64,000 nucleotides of DNA from the NCBI RefSeq assembly GCF_017355935.1, contig NZ_JAFIQT010000002.1:496001-560000 (forward strand), read 5' to 3'. The notes beneath the pieces were generated by a model. That model did not search any database. It was not told where the DNA came from and saw only the letters and a program-made list of their open reading frames with translations. The position numbers and the translations under genes are program-made. The DNA is from Telluribacter humicola. GTDB taxonomy: Bacteria; Bacteroidota; Bacteroidia; Cytophagales; Spirosomataceae. Below, piece after piece: positions 25,574 through 35,304 of the stretch; position 1 is the first letter of the stretch; each line of letters begins with the position of its first letter.

Positions 25574-27055
25574 CTACCATCCCAAAATTTCCACAATATC
25601 TGACGCGATCATCCCCACTTCTGTCCGCGTATGAGCTGCCCTGTCGCCGGCTGCACCATGCTGGTATACACCTAGTTGAGCGGCCTGAGCCGGAGCGTAT
25701 CCCTGAGCCACCAGGCTGGTAACTATACCGGTCAGTACATCGCCGGTACCCCCGGTAGCCATCCCTGCATTCCCGGTTGAGTTGAAGTGGACTTGCCCAT
25801 CCGGTAGCACTACCGCCGTATGAGCACCTTTCAGGCATATAATGACCTTATGACTGGCGCAAAAGTCGCGGGCTGTCTGCAGGCGTTGGTACTCATCCTG
25901 GCTTTCGCCCGCCAGCCGCTGAAACTCCCGGGGGTGAGGGGTAAGGATAGTATCTTCGGGAAGCTGTTCCAGCAGATCCGGATTCTCTGATACCAGATTA
26001 AGGGCATCAGCATCCAGTACCAGGGGAATGTTGCTGCGGGTTATCAGCTCTCTGAGGGCTTGCAGCGTTTGCGGGTCCTTCCCGATGCCCGGCCCCATCC
26101 CAATCGCATCGTAAGTTTGAAGAGAGGGGAGGGTAGTGATAAGCTGTTCGTGAGTATCGACAGAAGCCATGGCCTCGGGAACGGCCGTCTGGATAATGGT
26201 GTAGCCGCAGCCGGGGATGTGCATAGTCAGTAATCCCACTCCTGACCGGAGGCAGGCCCTCCCGCACAGCAAGGCCGCGCCCATTTTTCCAAAGCTTCCG
26301 GCTACTACTAAGGCGTGGCCATACGTACCCTTGTGCGAAAACTTCCCCCTCGGCTTAATCAGCCGCTGAGCGGCATCCTGGTCAGTGTAGTAGTAGGGGG
26401 TAGGTTCATTCTCGATAAACTCCTTCGACAGACCAATATTGACTGCAACCCATTTGCCTACGTACAAGCTGTTCTGCGGCATCATGAAGGCCAGTTTGGG
26501 TAGCTGGAAGGTAACGGTGTAGTCGGGTTGAATGATGACATCATTCTTTTGATTAGCCTGGTCAGCGTAGAGGCCGCTGGCAATATCTACCGATATTATC
26601 TTTAATTGACTGTTGTTTATTGCACTGACTACCTCCGCTACTAGTCCGCTGAGGGGACGGGTAAGGCCTGAACCCAGCAGGGCATCGATGAGCAGCGTAC
26701 CAGCAGGCAGAGTCGGTATATCGCTCTGCTCTTTGATGTACCGGCAGTCAATACTGTCTGGCAGGCGATCCAGATTCAATTGAAAGTCTGCCGATCCCTC
26801 TTTTGAGTGCTCTACGACCCATACCTGTACTTCATAGGCCCGATCACTCAGCAGTCGGGCTATGGCTAGTCCGTCACCCCCGTTGTTTCCCATGCCGCAG
26901 AAGACTACTACGGGCTGCCGGGCTTCGAATTGATCACAAAACCAATCCACAAAAGCCTGGGAGGCCCGCTCCATCAGGTCTATGGAAGCAATGGGCTCGT
27001 GTTGGATGGTGTAGGCATCAAGAGCCCGGATCTGTGGTACGGTGAAGATTTTCAT
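25574..27055 (-). CDS. nnr: Bifunctional NAD(P)H-hydrate repair enzyme (epimerase and dehydratase)
   Basis: 493 residues in two domains. Residues about 1-215 are the YjeF_N/NnrE epimerase (GMGNNGGDGLAIARLL and the LLIDALLGSGLTRPLSG stretch). Residues about 230-493 are the NnrD ADP-dependent dehydratase with the kinase-like fold (LVLDADALNLV, NAGMATGGTGDVLTGI). The enzyme repairs damaged NADHX and NADPHX in the cytoplasm. The fused form is the usual bacterial arrangement and the length is normal. ATG 27055 directly begins the family N-terminus (MKIFTVPQIRALD). It is divergent from rplS. Confidence 0.95.
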   Translation of the reverse strand: MKIFTVPQIRALDAYTIQHEPIASIDLMERASQAFVDWFCDQFEARQPVVVFCGMGNNGGDGLAIARLLSDRAYEVQVWVVEHSKEGSADFQLNLDRLPDSIDCRYIKEQSDIPTLPAGTLLIDALLGSGLTRPLSGLVAEVVSAINNSQLKIISVDIASGLYADQANQKNDVIIQPDYTVTFQLPKLAFMMPQNSLYVGKWVAVNIGLSKEFIENEPTPYYYTDQDAAQRLIKPRGKFSHKGTYGHALVVAGSFGKMGAALLCGRACLRSGVGLLTMHIPGCGYTIIQTAVPEAMASVDTHEQLITTLPSLQTYDAIGMGPGIGKDPQTLQALRELITRSNIPLVLDADALNLVSENPDLLEQLPEDTILTPHPREFQRLAGESQDEYQRLQTARDFCASHKVIICLKGAHTAVVLPDGQVHFNSTGNAGMATGGTGDVLTGIVTSLVAQGYAPAQAAQLGVYQHGAAGDRAAHTRTEVGMIASDIVEILGW

Positions 27056-27173
27056 AGGTAGTATAGATTGGTCAGAGATAGGTAGTAGTGTCTGAAAAGT
27101 ACTTGCCAGCAGCGGGGCAGTTAGCCGTGGCTTATTTTCTACTCAACCAAAGGTGATAAAAAAAGACGAAACC

Positions 27174-27204
27174 TTTTATAAGCTAAAAAGAAGAGGTATA
27201 TTTG
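27174..27204 (+). promoter_or_regulatory. Promoter of rplS
   Basis: TATATTTG at 27197-27204 matches the -7 consensus fully. TTTT at 27174-27177 sits at the -33 position with a 19-base spacer. The start site would fall near 27210. Confidence 0.6.
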
Positions 27205-27301
27205 CGCTCGTTTTCGCGAAGGCTGTTTTGAATGAAGGGGCGTCACCCCGTCCGCTGGAAGCAGACCTATTTCAAACAAATCTATTTATACAAAATTCGT
27301 C
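27205..27301 (+). promoter_or_regulatory. Structured rplS leader
   Basis: The 5' leader of rplS is about 90 bases and carries two adjacent small hairpins: GGGG-CGTCA-CCCC (27237-27249) and GTCcGCT-GGA-AGCaGAC (27250-27266, one mismatch). Leaders that bind the ribosomal protein are known for several r-protein genes. Autoregulation here is inference. Confidence 0.4.
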
Positions 27302-27664
27302 ATGAGCGAACTGATTAAACTCGTAGAGGCTACGATCGAGAATCGTAAGCAGGAGTATCCCGAATTTAAGGCGGGCGACACAATTAACGTACACGTTAAA
27401 ATTAGAGAAGGTAACAAGGAGCGTGTTCAGCAGTTCCAGGGCACTGTAATCCAGCGTCGCAACCTGAACGATGTAGGCGAAACCTTCACAGTACGTAAAG
27501 TTTCTAACGGAATTGGTGTAGAGCGTATCTTCCCTATTCTATCCCCCAGTATTGCTAAGATTGAACTGCTGCGTCGTGGTAAAGTACGTCGTGCACGCCT
27601 GTTCTTCCTACGTGGTCGTCAGGGTAAAGCAGCTCGTATCAAAGAACTTAAGACTACTAAGTAA
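27302..27664 (+). CDS. rplS: 50S ribosomal protein L19
   Basis: 120 residues with the full L19 pattern: [45 protein letters not shown] and [13 protein letters not shown]19 sits at the interface of the two ribosomal subunits. It stands alone here, with its own promoter and terminator. In many bacteria it is in an operon with rpsP, rimM and trmD; that is not the case here. Confidence 0.97.
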   Translation: MSELIKLVEATIENRKQEYPEFKAGDTINVHVKIREGNKERVQQFQGTVIQRRNLNDVGETFTVRKVSNGIGVERIFPILSPSIAKIELLRRGKVRRARLFFLRGRQGKAARIKELKTTK

Positions 27665-27688
27665 GTCACTGCTTTTACATCTAAAAAT

Positions 27689-27726
27689 AAAGCCCTGCAG
27701 GACTCTTTCCTGTCAGGGCTTTGTTT
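27689..27726 (+). terminator. Terminator of rplS
   Basis: AAAGCCCTG and CAGGGCTTT pair, extended by AGGA/TCCT with small bulges; T-rich tail follows. It lies 25 bases after the rplS stop. Confidence 0.85.
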
Positions 27727-27787
27727 TATATCAGCTAATCTTATCGAAACAGGGGCGGAATTGACTGCCTCTATACCTTAACTTAAA

Positions 27788-28570
27788 ATGAGAATCCATT
27801 TCTATAAGTACCAGGGTACCGGCAATGATTTCATCATGGTTGATGATCGTGAACGTACCTTTCATGCTACGCAGGAAGAAATTGCACGCCTGTGTCACCG
27901 TCGCTTCGGTATCGGAGCGGATGGCCTGATCCTGCTTCGTCAGGAGCCCGGCTACGACTTTCGGATGGTGTACTACAACGCCGATGGCCGCGAAGGAAGT
28001 ATGTGCGGAAACGGCGGTCGCTGTACTGTACGCTTCGCCAACGATCTGGGGCTATTTGAAGATACGACTACTTTCATAGCGGTGGATGGTCCGCATAAAG
28101 CAACCGCTACCCCTACGCTGATCAGCCTGAAGATGAGCAACGTGAGTGGTGTAGACCGCCAGGACAACTACCACTTTATGAATACTGGTTCTCCTCACTA
28201 CGTTACATACGTGAATAGTGTCGACGAGACGGATGTAGTAGGCATTGGTCGTGCCATCAGGTACGGTGATGAGTTTGGCCCTAAGGGAGGTACCAACGTA
28301 AACTTCGTGGAAGTACTGAATGAAAACTACCTGAAGGTACGTACCTATGAGCGGGGCGTTGAGGACGAAACCTATTCATGCGGAACCGGGGTAACCGCCT
28401 GCGCCTTATCGGCCCATGTACAGTATGGATGGGAAGGCCCGATTACGATCGAAACCCTGGGAGGTACCCTGCAGGTGACCTACAGCCAGACCGCCCCAGA
28501 TCAGTATTGCGATATCTATCTTATTGGTCCGGCCGTTCGGGTATTTGATGGATCGGTAGACCTTTCATAG
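27788..28570 (+). CDS. dapF: Diaminopimelate epimerase
   Basis: 260 residues. The two catalytic cysteines are visible in REGSMCGNGGRC and ETYSCGTGVTA, the acid/base pair of the epimerase. The enzyme turns LL-diaminopimelate into the meso form used for lysine and peptidoglycan. N-terminal FYKYQGTGNDFIMVD is the family signature. The length is slightly short of the E. coli enzyme (274) but complete. The gene lies between its own and the rplS terminators. Confidence 0.96.
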   Translation: MRIHFYKYQGTGNDFIMVDDRERTFHATQEEIARLCHRRFGIGADGLILLRQEPGYDFRMVYYNADGREGSMCGNGGRCTVRFANDLGLFEDTTTFIAVDGPHKATATPTLISLKMSNVSGVDRQDNYHFMNTGSPHYVTYVNSVDETDVVGIGRAIRYGDEFGPKGGTNVNFVEVLNENYLKVRTYERGVEDETYSCGTGVTACALSAHVQYGWEGPITIETLGGTLQVTYSQTAPDQYCDIYLIGPAVRVFDGSVDLS

Positions 28571-28585
28571 AGTGCGATATAAAAG

Positions 28586-28642
28586 TGGCGGATACACGAC
28601 TTGCCTTAGATGGGCCAGTTGTATATCCGCCATTGCTTTTTT
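28586..28642 (+). terminator. Terminator of dapF
   Basis: TGGCGGATA pairs with TATCCGCCA across a long loop, followed by a T-run (TTTTTT at about 28637). The loop is larger than usual, but stem and tail are clear. Confidence 0.65.
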
Positions 28643-28649
28643 ATAGCTG

Positions 28650-28955
28650 CTATTCTGCTTCCAGTATTCCCCCCTTCAGGTGTAATACTTTCTTATCAGG
28701 CCACTCGGGTACCCGGCAGTAGTCCATTGCCGCTACCTTGCTACGAGCCCCGTTGGTGCAGATAACAATAATAGTATCGTAGGGCTCCAGCTCAGGGCGT
28801 TTGTCCCGGATAGATGCCAGGGGAATATTCACTCCTCCGATGTTGAATTCTTCAAATTCCCACTGCTCGCGCACATCCACAATGAGCGTACGGGGCTGAT
28901 CCCGAAGCTCCTCCATTTCTGCGCGCGAAACATCTACATAGTTTTTGCGTGGCAT
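28650..28955 (-). CDS. Rhodanese-like domain protein
   Basis: 101 residues, one rhodanese domain. The active-site loop reads VICTNGARSKVAA, with the nucleophilic Cys and the CxxGxRS pattern of active single-domain sulfurtransferases. The N-terminal LIVDVREQWEFEEFNIGGV motif is the family's CH2-type start. It moves sulfane sulfur in the cytoplasm; the acceptor is unknown. The helicase gene starts further up the same strand, with 28 bases between the helicase stop and this start, so the two are separate or weakly linked. Confidence 0.92.
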   Translation of the reverse strand: MPRKNYVDVSRAEMEELRDQPRTLIVDVREQWEFEEFNIGGVNIPLASIRDKRPELEPYDTIIVICTNGARSKVAAMDYCRVPEWPDKKVLHLKGGILEAE

Positions 28956-28983
28956 GATGGGCTGTATTGGTTATTCCTGGCAG

Positions 28984-30132
28984 TTACCCCTTAGTTGCAT
29001 AAGGGTGATCTTTCACCACCGGCAACTGCTTTCCGATCAGTTTCTGAATGTCCTTGAGGTACGGCTTTTCTTCTGCATCTACGAACGAAAACGCTATACC
29101 ACTGGCGCCGGCACGACCGGTACGACCTATGCGGTGTACGTAGGTTTCGGGTATGTTGGGTATTTCAAAGTTAATTACGTGCGTCAGTTCATCCACATCA
29201 ATACCGCGGGCTGCTATATCAGTAGCTACCAGGATACGCGTCTTCCGGCTCTTAAAGTTAGAAAGAGCGTTCTGGCGGGCATTCTGTGATTTATTACCAT
29301 GAATAGCTTCGGCTGAAATACCTGCTTTTTTCAGGACTTTAACCACTTTATCCGCACCGTGTTTAGTGCGGGTAAATACCAGCGCCGTTTCAATAGATTT
29401 ATCTTTGAGTATGTGTAGAAGCAGGGCGTTCTTATCCGACTTATTGACGTAGTATACTGCCTGATTGATGGTGTCAGCGGTGGAGGATACCGGAGTTACC
29501 TCAACCTTGGCAGGCTTGGTCAGAATGGAGTCTGCCAGCTTGGTGATAGCCGGAGGCATGGTAGCCGAGAAGAATAGCGACTGCCTTTTAGAGGGAAGTA
29601 CCGCTATCACTTTCTTAACATCATGTACAAAGCCCATGTCAAGCATGCGGTCCGCCTCGTCCAATACAAACATCTCCAGCCCTTTCAGGTGGACAAAGCC
29701 CTGATTCATCAGGTCCAATAAGCGGCCGGGTGTGGCTATCAGTACATCTACACCCTGGGTCAGGGCATCGGTTTGAGGTTTTTGACCTACTCCCCCAAAA
29801 ATAACGGTATGGCGGATGCCGGTATGGCGTCCATAAGCTGCAAAGCTTTCACCAATCTGGATGGCCAGCTCGCGCGTTGGGGTCAGAATGAGTGCTCTGA
29901 TCTGCTTACGGCCTTTTCCCCGGTCGCTATTTTGCTTTTCGTACAGTAACTGTAAGATGGGTATAGCAAAGGCCGCTGTTTTACCGGTACCGGTTTGAGC
30001 GCAGCCTAATAAGTCTTTACCTTGAAGCAGTAGGGGAATGGCTTGTGCCTGAATGGGAGTTGGTTGTGTGTAGCCTTCGGTGTTCAGAGCCTTACGGATA
30101 GGCTCAATGAGATTTAAATCCTGAAATGTCAT
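28984..30132 (-). CDS. DEAD-box RNA helicase (RhlE-like, short)
   Basis: 382 residues from the ATG at 30132. All helicase motifs are present: Q motif [25 protein letters not shown], Ia [29 protein letters not shown] and [12 protein letters not shown]. The chain ends about 40 residues after motif VI, so there is no C-terminal RNA-binding extension. These enzymes unwind short RNA duplexes in ribosome assembly or RNA decay. The frame is open to 30342, but that part overlaps the next gene's region and does not fit the family. Confidence 0.93.
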   Translation of the reverse strand: MTFQDLNLIEPIRKALNTEGYTQPTPIQAQAIPLLLQGKDLLGCAQTGTGKTAAFAIPILQLLYEKQNSDRGKGRKQIRALILTPTRELAIQIGESFAAYGRHTGIRHTVIFGGVGQKPQTDALTQGVDVLIATPGRLLDLMNQGFVHLKGLEMFVLDEADRMLDMGFVHDVKKVIAVLPSKRQSLFFSATMPPAITKLADSILTKPAKVEVTPVSSTADTINQAVYYVNKSDKNALLLHILKDKSIETALVFTRTKHGADKVVKVLKKAGISAEAIHGNKSQNARQNALSNFKSRKTRILVATDIAARGIDVDELTHVINFEIPNIPETYVHRIGRTGRAGASGIAFSFVDAEEKPYLKDIQKLIGKQLPVVKDHPYATKG

Positions 30133-30233
30133 GTATAAAAAGTAGTAAGACCGGCTCAGGTACTTAAAGTCCGAGAAAGCCTTGGAGTATGAAAATTTGA
30201 CCCGTAGGCCTTTGGTGTAACGCTGACGCGCAT

Positions 30234-30725
30234 TTATTCGTTCGGCCGTGTAGAGGCCGCGGTTGTTATTTCGCTGCAATCTACCCGGCGGAGCGTATCG
30301 TTGAGGGCAGCTTCGCGGGGGTAAGCAACCCCATTTACCCACACATATTCCCCTACGGGCAGTACTATGGCCTGATTCTCCCGGACTACAATGTTGATCT
30401 TTTCCTCCGATTGAGTGCCTTCCTGCTGGTACTTGTAGGTAGCATGTACCACCAGACCATCAATAGGCTCTTCTTCCAATTTTCCGGTGATGGTACCCGT
30501 ACGACTGTCTTTTTCTGCGGGTATCCTGTTATAGATGCCACTGATACTCCCATCTTCGGCTACTTCCCACCTTAGCTCCGTCACATCCTGTTGTCCAGAC
30601 GGAGCACCAGCCGGAAAGGTTGTGCGGAAACAGTAGCTGTCGGCCCCTGACTCCCGAGCAGTCTCTTTTTGTTCAGCCTGGCAGGCGGCAAGTACTACTG
30701 TGATGAGCAGGATAGATCGGGACAT
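30234..30725 (-). CDS. Putative lipoprotein, unknown function
   Basis: 163 residues from the ATG at 30725. A lipoprotein signal ends VVLAAC, so the mature protein begins at that Cys. The rest is a beta-rich soluble domain with no motif I can name. A segment such as [19 protein letters not shown] suggests repeated strand hairpins, as in lipocalin-like or DUF-type lipoproteins of Bacteroidota. It likely sits in the outer or inner membrane, facing the periplasm. It lies about 100 bases upstream of the helicase start on the same strand. Confidence 0.75.
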   Translation of the reverse strand: MSRSILLITVVLAACQAEQKETARESGADSYCFRTTFPAGAPSGQQDVTELRWEVAEDGSISGIYNRIPAEKDSRTGTITGKLEEEPIDGLVVHATYKYQQEGTQSEEKINIVVRENQAIVLPVGEYVWVNGVAYPREAALNDTLRRVDCSEITTAASTRPNE

Positions 30726-30788
30726 ATACAATTAGTTTTTTTGGATTTTGCTATCCGACAATCCATATCTGATCATCGAAAGTACACA

Positions 30789-32525
30789 TTATCGGGCTGG
30801 TACCCTGAATACCGGATAGCGAAGGTACTCCTTTTCGCGGTGGGGGGAGTGGTCGTAGATAAAATCAAGTTGAGCTTCGGCACTTTTGGCAAAGTCAGCA
30901 TCCTGCTTCTTCTTTTCTGCCAGGGCTTTCTGTAGCTCCGGTGACTCTTTCAGCAGCTCCGCCGCCAGATCCTCGAATACATAAGAGGAGAAACCTTCCT
31001 TTTGTTGGAGAATGGTGTCAAAGAAATTCCACTTAAAGAAAGAATCAACGCCCTTGGGCTCCAGGGTTTCGATAATATACCGGTTCGTCCACTGATTGAC
31101 CGGCACGTACCAGTCGCCTTTCCGGAAAGCGACTTTTTGTTTTTCCTTGCGGAGGTCAACGCTGGTGTGCCAATAGTGCCCTTCGTAGGGCTGAGCAGCG
31201 GTCTTTACATCCTGTACGTGGTATGCCTCTACGTCCATCACCGTATCCCGTGGCAGTGCCTGCATCTGTACCCGGTTCAGCTTCAACAGATCTACTACCT
31301 GGTGCCAGCCCTGGGGGATCACGTAAGCAGCAGGACGATCCACTACATCTACGGGTTCATAGGTATCGTAGAAAGGAATGGTCCTGGTAAAGGGCTTGGT
31401 GCGGTCGTAATGCAGGCGCTCCAGACCACTTACCTGGCTGGGGTAGTACTCCGGCTCGTAGCCTTTGAATTCAATCATAGAAGGCTTCTCCTTGTTGACC
31501 TGCCACGTCACGGCAAATCTTTCTTGAGCTTTCACCGCTTCCTTCGTTTCCCGGCGCATCCGGAGCAAGGGGCGACGGTACTGGCTGAGTAGCCTGGTAG
31601 TACCTTCCAGGTACGCATAGGTAGCTTTTACCCGCTGGTCGTAAGGCTTGAGCATGTGCGTCTCGGTCATGACGCCGATGGTATGGAACAGGGCGGCGTA
31701 GCCGGTGGAGTAGCGCGGCCAGTCGGGGAATTGTATGAAGCCCTTATCAGGAGTTTGTCCCCAGGCATTGACGTAGGGAGTGGCCTCGTAGCCAGCCTCT
31801 TTCATGTGGCGGTACAGGTAGGGGAGGAAGGTATTGCGCTGGAACTGCCCCAGTTGCCCTCCCAGTTTATCCTCCTGCGTGTAGTCCAGCGTCATCACGT
31901 ACTGATAGTCTGCCCCGTTGCTTACGTGCGTGTCTACAAACAGGTCCGGGTCCAGCTCGTGAAAGATAGCCGCAAAGCTGCGGGCATTGCGGGTGTCGGC
32001 TTTGATGAAGTCACGGTTGAGGTCGTAGTTGCGGGCATTACCCCGGAAGCCGTACTCGTCAGGCCCCTCCTGATTAACGCGGGTAGTGCTGTTGCGGTTG
32101 AGGGCGCCACCAATATTATAGAAAGGTATAATAGCGAGTACAACACTATCCAATTGCGGAAAGCGTGCCGGATGCAGCGCTACGTCACGAAGCAGCATCA
32201 TGGAGGCATCGACACCATCTGATTCACCCGGGTGAATAGCATTATTGATGAGCAGAATTGCTTTCCCCTGCGCTTTCAGCTTAGCCATATCAAATACACG
32301 GCTTCGGGAGTACAGGATCAGGTGAAGGGGCTTCCCGCTGTCGGTCAGGCCTTTTTGGCTGATACGAATCTGGGGAAAGTCCCTGGCTAACCTCTGGTAG
32401 TAGGCCATAGCTTCCTCATAGGTGGGAGTCTGGGTGCCCCGGCTCTTCTCAAAGCGGGTTTCGTATTGACCAAAAGCCGAGGCTGCTATAAGTAGAAAAA
32501 GGAGGCTGAGAACTGACTTGAACAT
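30789..32525 (-). CDS. M14 family zinc carboxypeptidase, secreted
   Basis: 578 residues from the ATG at 32525, which opens a signal peptide (FKSVLSLLFLLIAASAFGQ). Residues about 25-320 form the carboxypeptidase A-like domain: zinc ligands in NAIHPGESDGVD, the third ligand in FVDTHVSNGADY, and the catalytic Glu in VMTETHML. The C-terminal part (about 330-578) is an extension I do not recognise, ending in a Lys/Glu-rich helix. The enzyme would cut C-terminal residues of peptides in the periplasm or outside the cell. The frame begins at 32561, but the signal peptide fixes the start. Confidence 0.9.
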   Translation of the reverse strand: MFKSVLSLLFLLIAASAFGQYETRFEKSRGTQTPTYEEAMAYYQRLARDFPQIRISQKGLTDSGKPLHLILYSRSRVFDMAKLKAQGKAILLINNAIHPGESDGVDASMMLLRDVALHPARFPQLDSVVLAIIPFYNIGGALNRNSTTRVNQEGPDEYGFRGNARNYDLNRDFIKADTRNARSFAAIFHELDPDLFVDTHVSNGADYQYVMTLDYTQEDKLGGQLGQFQRNTFLPYLYRHMKEAGYEATPYVNAWGQTPDKGFIQFPDWPRYSTGYAALFHTIGVMTETHMLKPYDQRVKATYAYLEGTTRLLSQYRRPLLRMRRETKEAVKAQERFAVTWQVNKEKPSMIEFKGYEPEYYPSQVSGLERLHYDRTKPFTRTIPFYDTYEPVDVVDRPAAYVIPQGWHQVVDLLKLNRVQMQALPRDTVMDVEAYHVQDVKTAAQPYEGHYWHTSVDLRKEKQKVAFRKGDWYVPVNQWTNRYIIETLEPKGVDSFFKWNFFDTILQQKEGFSSYVFEDLAAELLKESPELQKALAEKKKQDADFAKSAEAQLDFIYDHSPHREKEYLRYPVFRVPAR

Positions 32526-33000
32526 ATTGATAGGTAACAAATAGTGTTCAAGGTACGCCAATTCGATAATCCATCCAAAAAGCTACTGCGTTGGCACCTC
32601 CTCTCTGATTTATAAGATGGAAGGCTTGATGCCTTTGCTTCCCAGCAATTCTTACCATTTATTACTAATATAGAATCAGGTATTAGAATACTTGTGGATG
32701 AAAATACACAGTGGTGGGTAATCGTACCCCTGCCAAGGAAGAAGGGGGAAAGTTACACAGAACTTCATCCTTTCGTTGGTGCAATTAGGGATTTGGGCTG
32801 ATGGTAATATGTTTGCCCTTCTGCTACATCTTGATCGATTTTATAAAAGCTAAATATTGACAAAAAGAGGAGCAATTAAGTCTAACAACAGCTCCAACTA
32901 TACCATATACCTACAACCTACTTACACACCTAACTCAGGTTGGCTAATATCTAATTAGCAGAATGGATGGGTGGGGGATAACCCTACTCTTCGGTTTTCG
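32526..33000. other. Gene-free stretch upstream of the M14 gene
   Basis: Nothing that looks like a gene, RNA or strong hairpin is seen in either strand. It contains the upstream region of the M14 gene; no clean TAnnTTTG box was found. Confidence 0.6.
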
Positions 33001-33455
33001 AGGCTACAAAATCAACGGTCTTATGAGGCACTGAACCGGGACCAGGACCAGATATAGTTTATTCAGGTACGGCACGAGGAGATGACCAGCTTCATGGCTT
33101 GTGCTCACGCGAAGTTTAATTGGTGAGGTAGAAGTTGTAAGGCTATCATGTGCCCGGGAGTACTGTATGCCGTTACGATCAAGTTTGCCTATTCTGATCG
33201 CAAAGATATTGCATGGGTAGGGATGGTGCTATACTGATGCTGTGTATCTATGGATTCCTCACCGTAGTTGTGTACTGGAAACAGTGGAGCAACCCGTGCC
33301 TGATCATCCTGGTACTTAAATGTACCCAACATTCAACTTATATCCGCATGAACCAAATCATGAACTGAATCAGGGCTATGGCTAAGGGCGATCCTGATAA
33401 GGCAGATAGTAGGCAGCAGTCTTCGGGATACACTCAGAAAGTACCTGCCTGTTAA
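33001..33455 (+). pseudogene. Possible decayed gene (coding-like frame with stops and a frameshift)
   Basis: One frame reads as protein-like sequence broken by stops at 33055 and 33124. After a shift near 33231-33237 the next frame continues, with a hydrophobic segment (LMLCIYGFLTVVVYW) and a further stop at 33366, then a hydrophilic tail to the stop at 33453. This is what a decayed small membrane-protein gene would look like. I cannot name the family, and chance is a real alternative. Confidence 0.25.
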
Positions 33456-33662
33456 GGGGCTTCAGGGTAGGTGTAAGATTTCTGCAACCAGAGTAGTGGT
33501 ATGGTATAGGGCTGTTATGGTTGTAATACATATACGTTGGCTATCAACAAGTTGAAGTAGAAGATGATCCTATGGCAGTGGCAGGATATTTTGGTGGATA
33601 TGACAAGGGTCCGGGTTAATTGCCATCGGACAGCTTCACTCATACCAAACGATATACCTACT

Positions 33663-34127
33663 ATGACCAACAATCCACTCAAAGAAATTGGTACTGCTAT
33701 CGGTGTAGGCATACTGGCCGGTCTGGCTGGTACGGCTGCTATTACTATTTCACAAATGATCGAAATGAAGATTACGAAGCGTAAAGGCAGTGATTCGCCT
33801 ACGAAAGCGGTATCCAAAGTACTGGATGTAAAACCTGTGAATAAAGACAAGAAGCCCAAAGTAATTCAGGAAATCCATTGGACGTACGGCACAAGCTGGG
33901 GAGTACCCAGAGGACTCATATCACTGGCCGGACTCAAAGGTCTACCGGCGACAGCGGTACATTTTGCCTCTGTCTGGGGGACGGAGCTACTAATGTTGCC
34001 CAGCCTGGATGTAGCCCCACCCGTACAGGAGCAGGAGCCTAAGACCATAGCTATCGATGCCATGCACCATGCGGTATACGCTATTGCCACCGGCCTCGTC
34101 TATGATGCTATTATGGAAAAGGATTGA
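33663..34127 (+). CDS. Small membrane protein, DUF1440/YagU-like
   Basis: 154 residues from the ATG at 33663. An N-terminal glycine-rich helix (IGTAIGVGILAGLAGTAAIT) is followed by a Lys-rich linker, then a conserved-looking block HWTYGTSWGVPRGLIS and a C-terminal MHHAVYAIATGLVYDAI. The mix of Gly-zipper helix and the HxxYG region resembles the YagU/DUF1440 family, which has no firm function. The frame opens at 33564, but the first 33 residues look like chance. The SDR gene follows 77 bases downstream, so a shared transcript is likely. Confidence 0.75.
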   Translation: MTNNPLKEIGTAIGVGILAGLAGTAAITISQMIEMKITKRKGSDSPTKAVSKVLDVKPVNKDKKPKVIQEIHWTYGTSWGVPRGLISLAGLKGLPATAVHFASVWGTELLMLPSLDVAPPVQEQEPKTIAIDAMHHAVYAIATGLVYDAIMEKD

Positions 34128-34204
34128 TATCCTGAATGGATTATTCCATATAAAAAACACAATAAGACCTATATCTCACATCAAGTATAAAAACTAAACT
34201 GACA

Positions 34205-35215
34205 ATGGAGGACAACAGCGATTTGAAAGGAAAAGTAGTAGTAGTAACCGGGGCTTCGGCCGGGCTAGGACGGGCTATTGTTCGTGAATTTGCCAAACAT
34301 GGTGCTAACGTGGGACTGCTGGCTCGTGGTAAGGACGGTCTGGAAGGTGCTAAAAAGGAGGTAGAAGAAATGGGTGGAAGAGCACTGGCTATACCTACCG
34401 ACGTAGGCGATCCTGAACAGGTCGAAGCAGCCGCCGAGCAGATCGAAAAAGAACTGGGGCCGATCGATATCTGGGTCAATAATGCTATGATTAGTGTATT
34501 CGGTCCTTTTAAAGAGCTTGATCTGAAAGATTTCAAACGTGTTACGGAAGTAACCTACCTGGGTCAGGTATATGGTACCCAGGCAGCTCTGAAAAGAATG
34601 CTGCCGCGCAACTCGGGTAACATCATACTGGTAGGTTCGGCTCTGGCGTATCGGGGTATACCGTTACAGTCCGCTTACTGTGGGGCCAAGCACGGTATAC
34701 AGGGTTTCTTTGATTCGTTGCGATCGGAGCTGTATCATGATAATACCAACGTTGAACTGTGTATGGTACAGCTACCGGCCATGAATACTACCCAGTTTGA
34801 ATTTGTAAAAAGTCACCTGCCCAACAAGCCCCGCCCGATGGGTACCATCTATCAGCCCGAGGTTGCCGCGCGGGCCATAGTACACGTTGCGAAGCATCCG
34901 CAGCGTGAGCTGTATGTAGGATACCCGACCGTACAGGCCATACTGGGTAACAAGTTTATTCCGGGGTTGCTGGATATGTACCTGGGTAAAATAGGGTACG
35001 AAGGACAGCAGACCAAGGAGCCCAAAGATCCAAACCGGAAAAATAACCTGTACGAGCCACTGGAGGGTGACTATGGTGCCCACGGTAATTTTGACGCGCA
35101 GTCCTGGGACTTCAGTCCGCAGGTATGGGCGGCTACGCATAAGGCTGTCGTATACGGGGCACTCGCTTCGCTGGCCTTTACGTTCGGAGTACTGGCTACA
35201 CGCCGGTGGTCTTGA
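34205..35215 (+). CDS. SDR family oxidoreductase with C-terminal membrane helix
   Basis: 336 residues. The N-terminal 250 form a short-chain dehydrogenase: cofactor motif VVTGASAGLGRAIV (TGxxxGxG), NNAM for the NNAG motif, catalytic Ser in LVGSALAYRG and the YxxxK motif in SAYCGAKHG. An Arg after the second strand (GLLARG) suggests NADP(H). The C-terminal 80 residues are not part of the SDR core and end in a hydrophobic helix (AVVYGALASLAFTFGVLA) with a basic tail, which likely anchors the enzyme in the inner membrane. The substrate is unknown, perhaps a lipid or sterol-like compound given the anchor (inference). Confidence 0.88.
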   Translation: MEDNSDLKGKVVVVTGASAGLGRAIVREFAKHGANVGLLARGKDGLEGAKKEVEEMGGRALAIPTDVGDPEQVEAAAEQIEKELGPIDIWVNNAMISVFGPFKELDLKDFKRVTEVTYLGQVYGTQAALKRMLPRNSGNIILVGSALAYRGIPLQSAYCGAKHGIQGFFDSLRSELYHDNTNVELCMVQLPAMNTTQFEFVKSHLPNKPRPMGTIYQPEVAARAIVHVAKHPQRELYVGYPTVQAILGNKFIPGLLDMYLGKIGYEGQQTKEPKDPNRKNNLYEPLEGDYGAHGNFDAQSWDFSPQVWAATHKAVVYGALASLAFTFGVLATRRWS

Positions 35216-35248
35216 TAGTAATCTAAGGGACCGGTACCACTGGCCATA

Positions 35249-35283
35249 AAAAAAGCCTCTGTCATACGACAGAGGCTTTTTCT
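35249..35283. terminator. Bidirectional terminator between SDR and OmpA genes
   Basis: AAAAGCCTCTGTC and its complement flank the loop ATAC (35251-35280), with A-run before and T-run after. It serves both converging genes. Confidence 0.9.
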
Positions 35284-35304
35284 TATTCAGGCACTTTTAC
35301 TTCA

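Noticed and set aside
31002-31592. 196-codon plus-strand frame inside the M14 peptidase
   Set aside because: Antisense to a well-supported zinc peptidase; no domain and no promoter.
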